Assembly (NCBI GenBank): GCA_965112735.1
Contig: OZ218961.1
Span: forward strand, 2,542,001 to 2,606,000
Direction: 5' to 3'
Source: Phaeosaccion multiseriatum
Lineage: Eukaryota; Ochrophyta, other classes
DNA: 64,000 bases
The notes below the pieces were generated by a model, which was not told the origin of the DNA, did no database searches, and saw only the letters and a program-made list of their open reading frames with translations. Within the stretch, counting starts at the first letter, position 1. The number at the start of each line of letters is the position of its first letter. This document shows, in pieces, positions 32,007-42,555 of this stretch. The translations under genes were made by a program, and so were the position numbers.

Positions 32007-34427
32007 CTTCTCACCCTGGCCCTGCCCCAACCAACAGGAGAGCAAGTTCAAGGAGGCAATTCGTTACTACGACCCCGTGGTGCGAAAACAGGCCGACAAC
32101 ATCTTGGACGTGCCTGCCATCGTTCTCGCCAACCTGTGAGTCTCTCCGGCGGGGGTCCGAGGGGGCGAGTGCTGCAATGAATCCACTTACGCGCTTCCTG
32201 TAGTGCTTTGTTGTGCTCTTCGCGGTTTGTGGGCTTCTATGATGCCTCTCTGTGTGTGTCTGTCTCTCTCTCTCCCGCTCTCTTTTCTCTCCCCCCCCCC
32301 CTCTCTCTCCCTCTCTCCCTCTCTCTGTCTTTCTCTCTCTTTCTTTCTCTTCCCCCCCTCCCTCTCTCCCTCTCTCCCTCTCTCCCTCTCTCCCTGTCTG
32401 TCTCTCCCACTTTCTCCCCCCCCCCTCTCTATCGGTGTGTATATGTTTGCTCTTGTCACTCTGTCGCTGAAGAACAAGCACACTCCCCTCAGCAGGCAGT
32501 GCTTCAACGTGCTCTTCCTTATGTTTTGTTGCTGTTGCTATATCACCAACCGTTGCAGCTGCGTGAGCAATATCATGACCTCACAAAACGAAGACGCGGA
32601 GGAGCTCATGCGCAAGATCGAGAGGGAGGAGGACAATCGCAGCGCCGCCACAGGGCAGTACGACACAGAGAAGCAGTGCTTTCACCTCTGTATCGTCAAC
32701 TTGGTGAGGGAGTTGGTGATACAGGAAGGGAGGGAAGGAAGGAAGGAAGGAAGGGAGGGAGGGAGGGACAAAGGAGACTTTATTGACTTAAAGGAATGAA
32801 CCGAAGAGTTACGTATGTGTGTATGAGAGAGGGGCGTGGCGACAGAGAGAGAGTCCATATTTCTGCTGCCTTCCTCTTTCTCTTTCTCTCTCTCTCTGCT
32901 CCGTAAGGCGTTCGTCTGGAGGTTTGCCATGTACATCATTTGCTGTTTTGCCCATTTATCTGACACCAACCGACACGCTCTCCTCCCCTCCCCTCTCCTC
33001 TCCTCCCTCCCTCCCTCCCTCCCTCCCTCCCTCCCTCCCTCCCTCCCTCCCTTCCTCCCTCCCCTCCCTCCCTTCCTCTCCTCCCCTCCTCCCCTCCCTC
33101 TCTTCCCTCCCTTCCTCCCTCCTCCCCCGCCCCCCTCCCTCCCTTCCCTCCACATCGCACCTAAACCCAAACAACAAAACACAAAACTGAAACGAAAACG
33201 ACTTGTACCCACAGGTAATTGGCACTCTGTACTGTGCAAAGGGCAACTTTGAGTTTGGCATCTCTCGCATCATCAAGTCTTTGGAGCCTTACGATAAGAA
33301 GCTTGGTACGGACACTTGGTTCTACGCCAAGCGCTGTGTGCTTGCAATGGCGGAGCAAATGTCCAAGCACATGCTCATGGTCAAGGTCAGTGGGAGGGAG
33401 GGAGGGAGGGAGGGAGGAGGGGAGGAAGGGAGGGAGAGAAGGAGGGAGGGAGGGAGGGAGGGAGGGAGGGAGGGAGGGAGGGAGGGAGGGAGGGAGGGAG
33501 GGAGGGAGGGAGGGAGGGAGGGAGGGAAGGGAGGGAGGGAGGGAGGGAGGGAGGGAGGGAGGGAGGGAGGGAGGGAGGGAGGGAGGGAGGGAGGGAGGGA
33601 GGGAGGGAGGGAGGGGAGGGAGGGAGGGGGAGAGGGAGGGAGGGAGGGAGGGAGGGAGGGAGGGAGGGAGGGAGGGAGGGAGGGAGGGAGGAGGGGAGGA
33701 AGGGAGGGGGAGAAGGAGGGAGGGAGGGAGGGAGGGATGGAGGGAGGGAGGGAGGGAGGGAGGGAGGGAGGAGGGGAGGAAGGGAGGGGGAGAAGGAGGG
33801 AGGGAGGGAGGGAGGGAGGGAGGGAGGGAGGGAGGGAGGGAGGAAGGGAGGGGGAGAACGAGGGAGGGAGGGAGGGAGGGAGGGAGGGAGGGAGGAGGGG
33901 AGGAAGGGAGGGGGAGAAGGAGGGAGGGAGGGAGGGAGGGAGGGAGGGAGGGAGGGAGGGAGGGAGGGAGGGAGGGAGGGAGGGAGCGAGGGAGGGAGGG
34001 AGGAGGGGAGGAAGGGAGGGAGAGAAGGAGGGAGGGAGGGAGGGTGGGAGGCAATCCTCTTCTGTTGCTCCTTGGTCTTCACATGCTGCTGTATCACCAA
34101 CGGCTACTGCTACTGCTGCTGCTGCTGCTGCTGCTGCTTCTACTGGTGCTACTCCACTCCCTCACCTGAAAGAGCAATGAGCATCCGCCCCCATATGCCT
34201 CTAATATCTGACGGTGCCTTGTGCTTGCTGTGCGTGCGTGCGTGCAGGATGCCTCTCTATACGAGGTGATTAACTTCCTCGACGCCGCGGACCAGCACGG
34301 ACAAGACATCCCTACTCAGATTGGGCCAACAGTAGACCCAACTGGTAATGGTGCTCAGACCAAGCCGAGGACGGTGTCGTACGAAGCTCGACAGCTCAAG
34401 AGGATCTTTCTCATGTTCAAAGATTGA
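25661..34427 (+). CDS. IFT70: Intraflagellar transport protein IFT70 (TTC30/DYF-1)
   Basis: Fifteen exons, all phase-consistent: 25661-25774, 26166-26359, 26665-26728, 27095-27247, 27403-27527, 27755-27849, 29078-29193, 29365-29579, 30019-30148, 30545-30612, 31214-31316, 32038-32135, 32559-32703, 33215-33385, 34248-34427 (TGA). The product is 656 residues, close to the 665 of animal TTC30. Family landmarks run end to end: [54 protein letters not shown]-like [139 protein letters not shown] and [14 protein letters not shown]70 is a TPR solenoid of the IFT-B core, wrapped around IFT52, required to build cilia and flagella. Each long intron is packed with a different tandem repeat. Confidence 0.97.
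27850..28600 (+). repeat. Minisatellite of 55-60 bp, about 13 copies, in IFT70 intron 6
   Basis: Units contain CAGTCAGTAAGTCAGTAAGC, then CCCTTGGACCTTGGGG and GAGAGAGAGAGGAGAGGAA. Spacing of successive copies is about 55-60 bp. Both strands are open across the array (plus: repeated [16 protein letters not shown]), which is a by-product of unit length near a multiple of three. It begins immediately after the splice donor at 27850. Confidence 0.92.
28655..29060 (+). repeat. (ACAC)/(ACAAACAC) array in IFT70 intron 6
   Basis: CA microsatellite with a higher-order unit of about 52-58 bp (CACACACGTACACAACCATA then CAAACAAACACA) repeated four or more times, between the minisatellite and the acceptor at 29077. 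Confidence 0.9.
29700..30016 (+). repeat. (TCTC)/(CCCT) pyrimidine tract in IFT70 intron 8
   Basis: About 300 bp of CTCTCTCCCT and TTTCTCTC units leading into the acceptor CTCTCCAG at 30018. Confidence 0.9.
30640..31030 (+). repeat. Purine tract with duplicated AGAGACAGACRCACGCACAC block, IFT70 intron 10
   Basis: G runs, (GA)n and (GGGA)n; a block containing GAAGAGACAGACACACGCAC occurs at about 30722 and again, as GAAGAGACAGACGCACGCAC, at about 30837, showing segmental duplication of about 115 bp. Confidence 0.85.
31317..31580 (+). repeat. (GGTT)n array in IFT70 intron 11
   Basis: About 250 bp of (TTGG)n interrupted twice by GGTTAGTAGGTAGGTCGGTT. Starts at the donor, which is itself GTTGGTTGG. 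Confidence 0.93.
31766..32012 (+). repeat. (CCCTCA)n hexamer array in IFT70 intron 11
   Basis: About 40 hexamer units of CACCCT with two CCCTTA variants near 31917-31930. It resembles the complement of a telomere-type hexamer but differs by one base (GGGTGA rather than GGGTTA), and lies inside a gene. Confidence 0.93.
32230..32430 (+). repeat. (TC)/(CCCTCT) pyrimidine tract in IFT70 intron 12
   Basis: Two near-identical blocks of (TCTC)n and (CCCTCT)n separated by C runs, inside the 32136-32558 intron. Confidence 0.85.
32530..32558 (-). repeat. Recurring motif copy forming the IFT70 intron 12 acceptor
   Basis: GCTATATCACCAACCGTTGC followed by AG, the 3' splice site used for exon 13. Confidence 0.75.
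32709..32726 (+). repeat. Recurring motif copy 5 bp inside IFT70 intron 13
   Basis: GGAGTTGGTGATACAGGA lies just after the donor GTGAGG; opposite orientation to the copy before exon 13, so exon 13 is bracketed by inverted copies. Confidence 0.8.
33386..34050 (+). repeat. (GGGA)n purine array in IFT70 intron 14
   Basis: About 650 bp of (GGGA)n on the coding strand. A block GAGGGGAGGAAGGGAGGGGG recurs about six times (33415, 33690, 33770, 33840, 33893, 34002), giving higher-order periodicity. Long ORFs drawn through it in all frames are artefacts. Confidence 0.95.
34084..34106 (-). repeat. Recurring motif copy in IFT70 intron 14
   Basis: TGCTGCTGTATCACCAACGG, exact core, right after the (GGGA)n array. 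Confidence 0.85.
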
Positions 34428-34850
34428 GCGTCTGACGGTCTGAGGGGGCAGGCAGATAGGCAGGCAGGCAGGCAGACAGACAGACAGGCAGACAGGCAGG
34501 CAGACACCTCGCGACTAGAGGCGACTCTAGGACGTTTCATGGGTTGCCCGCAGCGACATTCATTCTTTATCTCTTACGTACTACATACATACTACATACG
34601 TATGGTACTTGCGTAGCTACCTCGTAGTACTACTGAATTTCGCTTCCCCTCCCTTCCTCCGATCGATTCTCCTTGACTCTTTTCATGCAAGACTGAGCAA
34701 TACATTGATCCATGATCAGAAGGGCGCGGTGGATGAGGAGTTTAATCAACTTCTATCCAACCTACTGCTCTGTTCACCACCTTCTGCTGCTGCTGCTGCT
34801 GTATCACCAACTGCTGCTGCTCTTACTGCAGCTGCCCCTCGCACTGCTAA
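34428..34850. other. Convergent intergenic region between IFT70 and the PPR gene
   Basis: 423 bp. Starts with a (GGCA)/(GACA)n tract (34448-34505), then ATACATAC repeats near 34580, and ends with a copy of the recurring motif in CTG context (34795-34820). No gene. Confidence 0.7.
34792..34820 (-). repeat. Recurring motif copy, intergenic
   Basis: Exact core within (CTG)n, between the ends of IFT70 and the PPR gene. Confidence 0.88.
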
Positions 34851-37800
34851 CTACTGCTGGGAAGGCGCCGCTCTCAGTCCGAAGACACTCAACTCGCTAG
34901 AAATGGCATCAACCAAACCAGCCTGTGCGCCCGCGTCCTCTCTCTGAGGCCTTGTCACACCGAGCGCTGCGGCTGCTGCAGCCGCTGCTGCTGCGGGAGT
35001 CTCCAGCGCCCGAATGTATGTAAGCTGTAGCACGTCGAGCGTGCGGTCATCCCAGGGGTCGATGACACCCCCGTACCAGAGTAGAGCACGCACCAGGCCC
35101 AACTCATCCCCTGCCAGCACACTTGCGACAGTTACGTCTCCTGCTGGTCCTGTATCACCAACTGCTGCTGCTCCTGCTGCGGCTGCTACCGAGACAAGCG
35201 GTGGCGGCTCAAAGTCCTGTACTAACGTCACAAGCTTCTGCAGCGCCGCCGGAGCTCCCCCGGGGGTCCTTGGGGCACGACTCGTATCCTTGCTCCTCAC
35301 CAAATCTAGCCACGCATCTCTATACTCCTCACTCCACTCCTCATCAAAGCCCAAGTAGGTCGCTCGGTGTCGCTGAACCATGGCTGCCCTCTCCTCCCCC
35401 TCCTCCTCCTCCTCCTCCACCACCACCTCCTCCTCCTCCTCCTCCTCCTCCTCCTCCTCCTCCTCCCCCTCCCCCTCCTTCTTGTTCTTGTTCTTCTGCT
35501 TCGTCGCCTGACCACTGATGCCGGGTGGGCTTAGGCACGCTGCCTTGATGACGTCATAACTCGTCAAGATAGTCTCACTCTCCTTCTCCCAAGCGGCCTT
35601 CTCCCCTCCTCGTCGCGCTCTCTCTGCGACTATCCCTCGCACAAGCCGCGTCCGTCTCCGTTGCTTCCCCTTCCCTTCCTCCTCCCCCCCCTCCTCCTCC
35701 TCCTCCCCTCCCCCTTCTGCCGCCAGCATGTCATTCTCGATGGCCTTGAGTCCTCTCTGCATCCTCTCCACCAAAGCAAGACCCTCACCCACTCCCACCC
35801 TGAGCGAAGACTGACCGTGAGTAGCAGACACCCACGCCTTCACCCCGGTCAACAGCACCGACGAGCTCGGCTCCATACCCGCGTCAAGCATCTTTGTAAG
35901 CATACGTGACACCGTCCAGGGAGCCTTGTCTAAGTCAATGGCCAACACAACGGCCTCGAAGGTTTCCGTGGTGGGGTTGAAGCCCGCGTTGAGCATGGAG
36001 GTCATGAGCTTCAAGGCCCCCTTGGGTTTAGGATTGTTAGAGGGGTGGCGGGTTGGAGGCTAATGGTGAGGGTTGGGGATAGGGATGGGATGAGGTGGGG
36101 ATAGAAGCGGGGTTGGGTTGAAGTTGAAGACGGAGTTCAGGAGTGGGTTGAACTCTGAAGTTAGGGGAGTTAGGGGTTGTGGTTGGGGCTAACGGTGAGG
36201 TTTGGGGACAGGGATGGGATGAAGTGAGGATAGAAGCGGGGTTGGGTTAAAATTTGGGTTGAACTCTGAAAAATTAGGAGAGTTAAAGGGTGGGGTTGGC
36301 TTGGGTTGGGGATTGCCTAACCTGTACTCGGCCGAGCTGGCAGGCGGAGAGAATGGCCGCTCGAAAGTTTGCGGAGGAGGGGGAGACCTTGTAGTTTGAG
36401 GCCAGGTCCATGGCATCGGCGCACTGGTAGGAGAAGGAGGTGGGGGGGGGGGGGGGGGAGAGGCAAAAAAAAAGAGGGGGAGAGAGAGGGACAGCATCAA
36501 GTCAGTGGTGGTGAGTGTGTGGGTGTGAGTAGCGTATGGAAGTGTTTTGTTTGTGTGTATGTGCATGTGCATGTATGTATTGCATTGAATTGTGTATCCG
36601 TATTCGGGTGTGTGGGACTTTGGTCACTGGTCACTGATGGGAGAAGTGGGAAGAGCGAGGTGAGAGGGGAGGGAGAAACATAACCCTTCTCTCTATCCCT
36701 CTCTATCCCTCCCCCCCCCGCTCCCTCTCCCTCTCTCCTCTCTCCTTCCTTCCCTCCCATTCTCTCCTCTCTCTCCCACCACTCTCTCCCCACCCCCCTC
36801 TAGTCTCACTCAATGCTTACGTAAGTACAAACGTATCATACCTTGACATACTCTTGGCACTCAAAGTAGGCGCACACGACGGCGCGGAAGACCTCTTCCT
36901 TGCCGCTTGCTTTGAAGGTTTTGCGCACTTTTCGAAACACCTTGTCGATGTCTGAAACATACCCAAGGGCACCGAAGGAGCGAAGCGCTATGCAGACGCT
37001 GAGGAAGGGGGAAAAAGGCAAGGCAGGAAAGAAAACGGTAGGGTGGGGTAGGGTAGGGTAGGGTAGGGTAGGGTAGGGTAGGGTAGGGTAGGGTATAGGG
37101 TAGGGTAGGGTAGGGAAGGGTAGGGTAGGGTTGGGTAGGGTAGGGTAGGGTAGGGTAAGGTAGGGTAAGGTAGGGTAGGGTAGGGTAGGATAGGGTAGGG
37201 TAGGGCAGGGTAAGATAGGGTAGGGTACGGCAGGATAGGGTAGGGTAGGGCAGGGTAAGATAGGGTAGGGTACGGCAGGATAGGGTAGGGTACGGCAGGG
37301 TAGCGTAGGGTAGGGTAGAGGTTATGGTGGGGTAGGATGGGGTAGGGTAGGATAGGATAGGGTAGGGTAGGGGTAGAGCAGGGTAGGGTAGAGCAGGGGA
37401 GAGGTTATGGTGGGGCACGGTAGGGCATGGGAGAGATATAGGAGAAAGCAGCGCAGTGTACAGGAGAGTAGAGAAGAGGAACCGTCGTGGGCAAGGGAGC
37501 GCGCAGAGACCAAACATACGCACCTCCTGCTGGTGCACTTGTCCCCTTCCTCCTCCATGGACGCAAAGAGTGACACCACTTGTGAGTGACGGCCTGCGGA
37601 CTGCGCTTTGGCCATGCGCTCTTCGAATTCCGTCAAGGAAGGGGAAGACGCCATGTCTTCTGTGGGGCTGCTTCCTCCTCTTCCTCCTGCTCCTACTCCT
37701 CCTGCTGCTGCCGCTCCTTGTGGTGGTGATGCCGGTGAGATCTCTCCTCCCAATGCTTGCCCTTGCTGCCCCCCCGCTGCTGCTTCTGTACATCCTTCTG

Positions 37801-40800
37801 TTTCTGCTTCTAATGGAGGTGGTTCAAGCCAGCTCGGCTCCGTCAGACGTATGCGGTTGAGAAAGACTTTGCCGACGGCTACCTGGCGTATCCTGATGCA
37901 TGCCTGCAGGATGTAGTAATACACAGACCTGTTGTGCGCCAACTTGTTGTCTAGCATGTCTTTGAAAACCACGATTGCGTCGTCAAGTTGACCTGTTGGT
38001 TGTTCATTCAAAGGTCAAGAAAAGGAGGGGGGAAGGGAGGAGGTTGCAGAAAAGGGCAAATCGAAGTGGAGGAGAGAGGGAGGGGGAGAAGTGAGTAGAG
38101 TGGGTGAGTGGGTGAGCGAGAGAGTGAGTGAGTGAGTGAGTGAGTGAGTGGGTGAAGTGTGCATGTGAGTGAGTGAGTGAGTGAGTGAGTGAGTGAGTGA
38201 GTGGGTGGGTGGGTGAGTGAGTGAGTGAGTGAGTGAGTGGGTGAGTGAGTGAGTAGGTGAGTGGGTGAGTGAGTGGGGACGTGAGTGAGTGGGTGAGTGT
38301 GTGAGTGAGTGTGAGTGAGTGAGTGAGTGAGTGAGTGAGTGAGTGAGTGAGTGAGTGAGTGAGTGAGTGAGTGAGTGAAGGGGTGAAAGAACAGCAAACC
38401 AAGATCGAAAGGAAAATGAGCTACAGGCAGAGAGGCAAGAGGCAGTAAGTGGACGGTCAAATGCCCGCAATATGTTTGAGTTTCAGGGTGGTTGGGTGGG
38501 ATGGCATTACTCACTCTCTCCCTCAACTCACCCATTCCGTCCCTACCTCCCTCCCTAACTCACCCACTCACTCACCCACTCACTCACCCACCCCCCCTCT
38601 CTCTCACTCCCTCACTCACTCACTCACTCACTCACCTCGCTTGGCGTGGCACCGAATCGCCTCAGTGTACACATACTCGTCGGGCACGAAGCCCTTCTCT
38701 AACAGCTCCTTTAACAGCACCACAGGCTCCTGAATGTCACTCACCGCAGACAGGTAAGTGCTCCTTGTAAGACCCAGCATGCTGCCTCCTCCCCCTCCTC
38801 CTCCTCCTCCTCCTCCTCCTCCTCCTCCTCCTCCTCCTCCTCCTGCTACCCCTCCTCCTCCTCCTCCCCCTCCTCCCCCCCCTTTCTTTTTCCCCCTCGG
38901 TCCCGAGCCTGGCGGTGCCACAGTCGCTCCCTGTGCCGCCTGCCTCGTCTCCGCTACAATGCCCCACCGTAAGTGTGTAGCCGCCGATTCGAGCAGCAAG
39001 AGGTCGGCCTCTTGGGTTTCCGGATCGGGGTTGTCTGTCTGCGCCATCTTGGCCGAACTGTGACTAGTCTGACTACCCTTACCCCTCTGACTTTCAGCCT
39101 GCTTCTTCTGCTGAGCCTGTCGTTGCCGCTGGCGTGCGGACGCTGACGTCTCTCCGGCCCCGCCGGCCTTCCCCTTCGTCTTCTCCTCTACCGCCTCACC
39201 ACCAACACCCGTATTCGTACCACCAACACGCCCACCAACACTGTTGTCGTCATCCCTCTCCCCATCCCCACCCCCCAACTTCACCGCCGTAGCCGCCGCG
39301 GGCGCAGAAGCAGCCACGAGCGCTTCCGGTCCCACCCCAGCAATCGCAGCTGCAATGTTCTCATCCCCGGTCGGATTGGGCACAGTCAGTCCGTCCTCCT
39401 TCATATGGGCGATGACTTCACACATGGCCTCGAAGCGCCGGTCCTTGGCAGCACTGGCCAGCACCAACTCGTAGGTGGCTGCGGAGGGGCGGAGTTCGCT
39501 GCGCCTGAGCATGCGGCCGAGCATGGTGAAGGCCCTGGCGCCGTTGTTGCCGAGGACGCACGCTGTTGTGCGGGGAGTACCAAGCAATTAGTCAAACAAT
39601 CAGTCAGTCAGTCAGTCAATCAGTCAGTTAGTCAGTCAGTCAGTCAGTCAATCAACCAATCAATCCATCAATCCATTAATTAATCAGTCAACCCGCCAAA
39701 CAATAAACAATCAATCAATCAATCAATCAGTCAGTCGGTCAATCAATCAGTCAGTCAGTCAGTCAGTCAGTCAGTCAGTCAATCAACCAATCAACCCATC
39801 AATTAATCAGTCAAACCGTCAACCAATAAACAATCAATCAATCAATCAATCAATCAGTCAGTCAGTCAGTCAGTCAGTCAGTCAGTCAGTCAATCAATCC
39901 CGCGGACAGCCACACGTCGATCGCCGTCCGTTCAGCGAGTCATAATTCGGTCAGGAAGAAGAACGACGGCAGGGGCGGGAGGGAAAGGGCAGAGGTGAAG
40001 GGGGGGGTAAGATCATCTGTAGAGCGGCAGTTGGCACCAGAGGGCAGATGGCATCAGATGGCAGAGCACAGTACAGCAGGCGGGGGGCAGCAGGGATCGC
40101 CTCTTGCAAGAAGGGGGAGAGGAGAGGAAAGCACACAGTTTTCAGTTTTCAGTTCACGTGACCCTATCAGTATCGAACACCATAAATGGAGTCGTTATCG
40201 AAGCATACACCCTTCCACACCACAAAGAAAGGGAGCGAACATAACCATAAACGTAAACAGCCCCCCCCCACCCCCCCACCGTTACAGCGAAACCATCACC
40301 GCGAAACCGTAGCAGCGAAACCGTAACTGCGAACGTACCCTTGATGACAGGGTAGTAGGAAGAGGCCTTGTGAACCCCCCCCCCCCTCCTCATCCTTGAC
40401 ACAATATGGTTAGCGTCCTCGTACTCTCCAGCCCCGAGGCATGTTTGAATGCCCTCCAGATAGTGATCTTCCTGTGGCCACACACGCCGCACCCGCATCT
40501 CCTCCAGCCACTTGTTGACCTGCCGTACATTGCCATTCGCACGGCCCACTCGTAGCGCAGCAAGGTATGTACCATATCCTGGGGCGAGCATGGGCGGCGC
40601 CCCGTCGTCGTCGTCCTCCTCCTCCTCCTCCTCCTCCTCCTCCTCCTCCTCCTCCTCCTCCTTTGCCTCCTGCTGCTGCTCCTCCCGCCCCCCCCCCCCC
40701 TTTGAATCTGCCTCGTGGTCCACTGCAGCTACGCTGCGTTTCTTCTCCTTCTCCTCTTGCTTCTTTCGTTTCCTCATGGCATCAAACTGACTCTTTTCTT

Positions 40801-42133
40801 CCGCCATCACTTCAAGCACGCGCTTGACCCGAGCCACCCGGAGCAGTCCCTGCAAGTGCATGAGAGGGGTGACGACGGCAGCAGCTTCATAACCATCACC
40901 ATCACCATCACCCTCCGCTGCAGCAGTTGATGATACAGCACGAGAAGCATCGTCTCTACTTTCAGCATCCTCAGCAATGCCTCCCACGGCGAGAATGGCG
41001 GCGACATACACCGCTTCGACCGCCTCTGCCCCCATCTGCTCGTTTGCTGCCATCCTCCCCACCTTCTGGAGGAGTACCTTGATATCGGGCACGAGGATGG
41101 GCGGGAAACCCCGTAGATCAATCCATCCATGGTCGTCAACCCCATACTCCTCATCGTCTTCCCGCTTCCACTCCACCAGCTCAAACACCGCGGAATGATC
41201 TTGCTGATCCAGAGCGCCTGTTGCCAGGAGCTCTCTCTCCTTGGCCAGATGTTGCTCCAACCCTTTCTCTAATTGCTGCCCGATGATTCGTATCTCAGCG
41301 ACTATGTCCTTCTCCTCTGTGCTGGGCCTCCGGTCGGGGTTTGGTCGTCTGAAGGGGCTGCCATTGCTGCTCTTGCGTGCACTACGGTTTGCTTTGCTGC
41401 CGCCCCCTTCCTGCCTCTTGCTATTACTATTGTTGCTGTTCCCACTCCTCGCAGGCCTGCCAGCGCTGTTCCGTCGCCTGCTGCTCTTGCGCACATTGCT
41501 TCTCGTGCTGACCTTTGGAACCTCCACCGCCACGAAAGGACTCCTTTTATCCCTCCTCCTATTGCTGGTATTACGATCAGAGGGGCCTGTCTTCGTGTTG
41601 CCGACCGCCTTCCCTTCATCTGCTGGCTCTGCTGCTGCTTCTGCTGCGGCGATCACTGCCGTCACACCCACCCTAGACTTGGCATCCAATCGCTGTCGTC
41701 TTTGACGTACTTCCTTTCGATGATTGAACGGTGCTTGCCTCAGCCCCCGGGCCAATGCGCAAGGCAATGACGGCAACAACCCACTACAATAGTCTCTGTC
41801 CGATGGTTCCGCTGCCAAGCTTGGGGAGGACGAGAAGAACAAGGGGTTGTGTGGTGGGTGTGTGGGGGACGCAAGGAAGGCGAGAGGCGAGGCGGGCTCG
41901 CGGGCCCTGCCTCTCTTCCTCGTTCTGCCACGGCTCTTGCCATGAATGAGGAAAGCCCTGCTGTCGACCCCATCATGTTTCGGCCGCGGCCTCAACCCAT
42001 CCTTCGCTCCCCTTCTTCCTCCTCCTCCTCCTCCCCCTCCTCCTGCGGCTGCTCCTGTTGCTACGGCTGCTGCTGCTATTGCTGTTGCTGATGCTACCAG
42101 CAGCAGCAGGGCAGTGGTGGATGGTGAGCGCAT
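34851..42133 (-). CDS. PPR-like organellar RNA-binding protein with signal peptide
   Basis: Six exons on the minus strand: 42133-40339, 39562-38636, 37992-37524, 36998-36842, 36423-36322, 36020-34851 (TAG); phases 1,1,2,0,0 join exactly to 1539 residues. The start MRSPSTTALLLLVASATAIA is a signal peptide. A basic, disordered region follows, then PPR-style helical pairs of about 35 residues: YGTYLAALRVGRANGNVRQV, YLEGIQTCLGAGEYEDANHI, SYYPVIKACVLGNNGARAFT, TYELVLASAAKDRRFEAMCE, YVYTEAIRCHAKRGQLDDAI, YYYILQACIRIRQVAVGKVF, FRAVVCAYFECQEYVK, FRAAILSACQLGRVQ and TFEAVVLAIDLDKAPWTVSR. PPR proteins bind organelle transcripts; the signal peptide suggests the plastid of a secondary alga. Long Gly, Glu, Asp and Ala inserts interrupt the repeats. 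A longer ORF upstream runs into a foldback repeat, so the start at 42133 was preferred. No C-terminal DYW or SMR domain is visible. Confidence 0.8.
35148..35172 (-). repeat. Recurring motif copy, coding in the PPR gene
   Basis: CCTGTATCACCAACTGCTGC, read as AAAVGDTGPAG. Confidence 0.86.
37035..37385. repeat. (TAGGG)n pentamer array in the PPR gene
   Basis: About 350 bp of GGGTA units with variants (TAGGGCAGGG, TAAGATAGGG), inside the intron 36999-37523. A higher-order block TAGGGTACGGCAGGATAGGG recurs near 37220, 37265 and 37285. Confidence 0.94.
38100..38380. repeat. (GAGT)n array in the PPR gene
   Basis: (TGAG)n tetramer with GGTG variants on the plus strand, in the intron 37993-38635. 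A matching (CTCA)n stretch of opposite strand bias lies at 38550-38635 at the other end of the same intron, so the two could pair. Confidence 0.92.
39600..39905. repeat. (CAGT)/(CAAT) array in the PPR gene
   Basis: (GTCA)n and (ATCA)n tetramers in a duplicated arrangement (39600-39700, 39715-39800, 39830-39905), inside the intron 39563-40338. Confidence 0.92.
40169..40192. repeat. Dispersed repeat, copy 1 (TATCGAACACCA core)
   Basis: TATCGAACACCATAAATGG followed by AGTCG, in the first intron of the PPR gene. 22 of 24 bases match the sequence at 61487. Confidence 0.7.
40921..40942 (+). repeat. Recurring motif copy (one mismatch), coding in the PPR gene
   Basis: CAGCAGTTGATGATACAGCA; the gene reads AVSSTAAA. 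Confidence 0.78.
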
Positions 42134-42305
42134 GGATAAGTCGCCCACCCTCACGCTACACACCCAGCCTCTCTCCCTACGAGCGCCGTCGTGTCCGGGA
42201 GGGCGAGGGCAATTACATTGAGCGGGGGGGGCACAAAATTTCAGTTTCTCTCTCCTGTTTTTGACAAACCTTATAATATTTATAACCCTTACCTCCCTTT
42301 TCCCT

Positions 42306-42555
42306 GCCTGCTCGCGGATAGGGGGCGGCGGTCCCTTTGTCTCCAACTCTCCGCTCCCGTAGACGGTCATCCAGGGAATCTTCTCCTCCTTCGCAGACTG
42401 AAGCAGCAATTTTGCCTCCTCCACCGCCGCCTCCTCGTACCGGAGGCAAAATTGCTGCTTCAGTCTGCAAAGGACGAAGGGATTCCCTGGACGACTGTCT
42501 ACGGCAGCGGGGAGTTGGAGACAATGGGACCGCCGCCCCCTATCCGCGAGCAGGC
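42306..42555. mobile_element. Foldback (long inverted repeat) element, about 250 bp
   Basis: The two ends are perfect inverted repeats for 30 bases (left starts GCCTGCTCGCGGATAGGGGG; right ends with its complement). The imperfect arms extend about 120 bases each to a centre near 42430. Both strands encode nearly the same peptide (ADRGRRS, LKQQFCL, AKLLLQSAK, PPPPIREQ) simply because the DNA is palindromic. It lies just upstream of the PPR start codon. No clear target duplication. Confidence 0.8.

Noticed and set aside
33203-34180. ORFs of over 300 codons in all frames of the GGGA array
   Set aside because: Pure tetramer repeat lacking stops; it lies between two well-supported IFT70 exons.
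37035-37385. A chromosome end
   Set aside because: Unique coding exons continue on both sides and the unit is TAGGG, not a confirmed telomere repeat.
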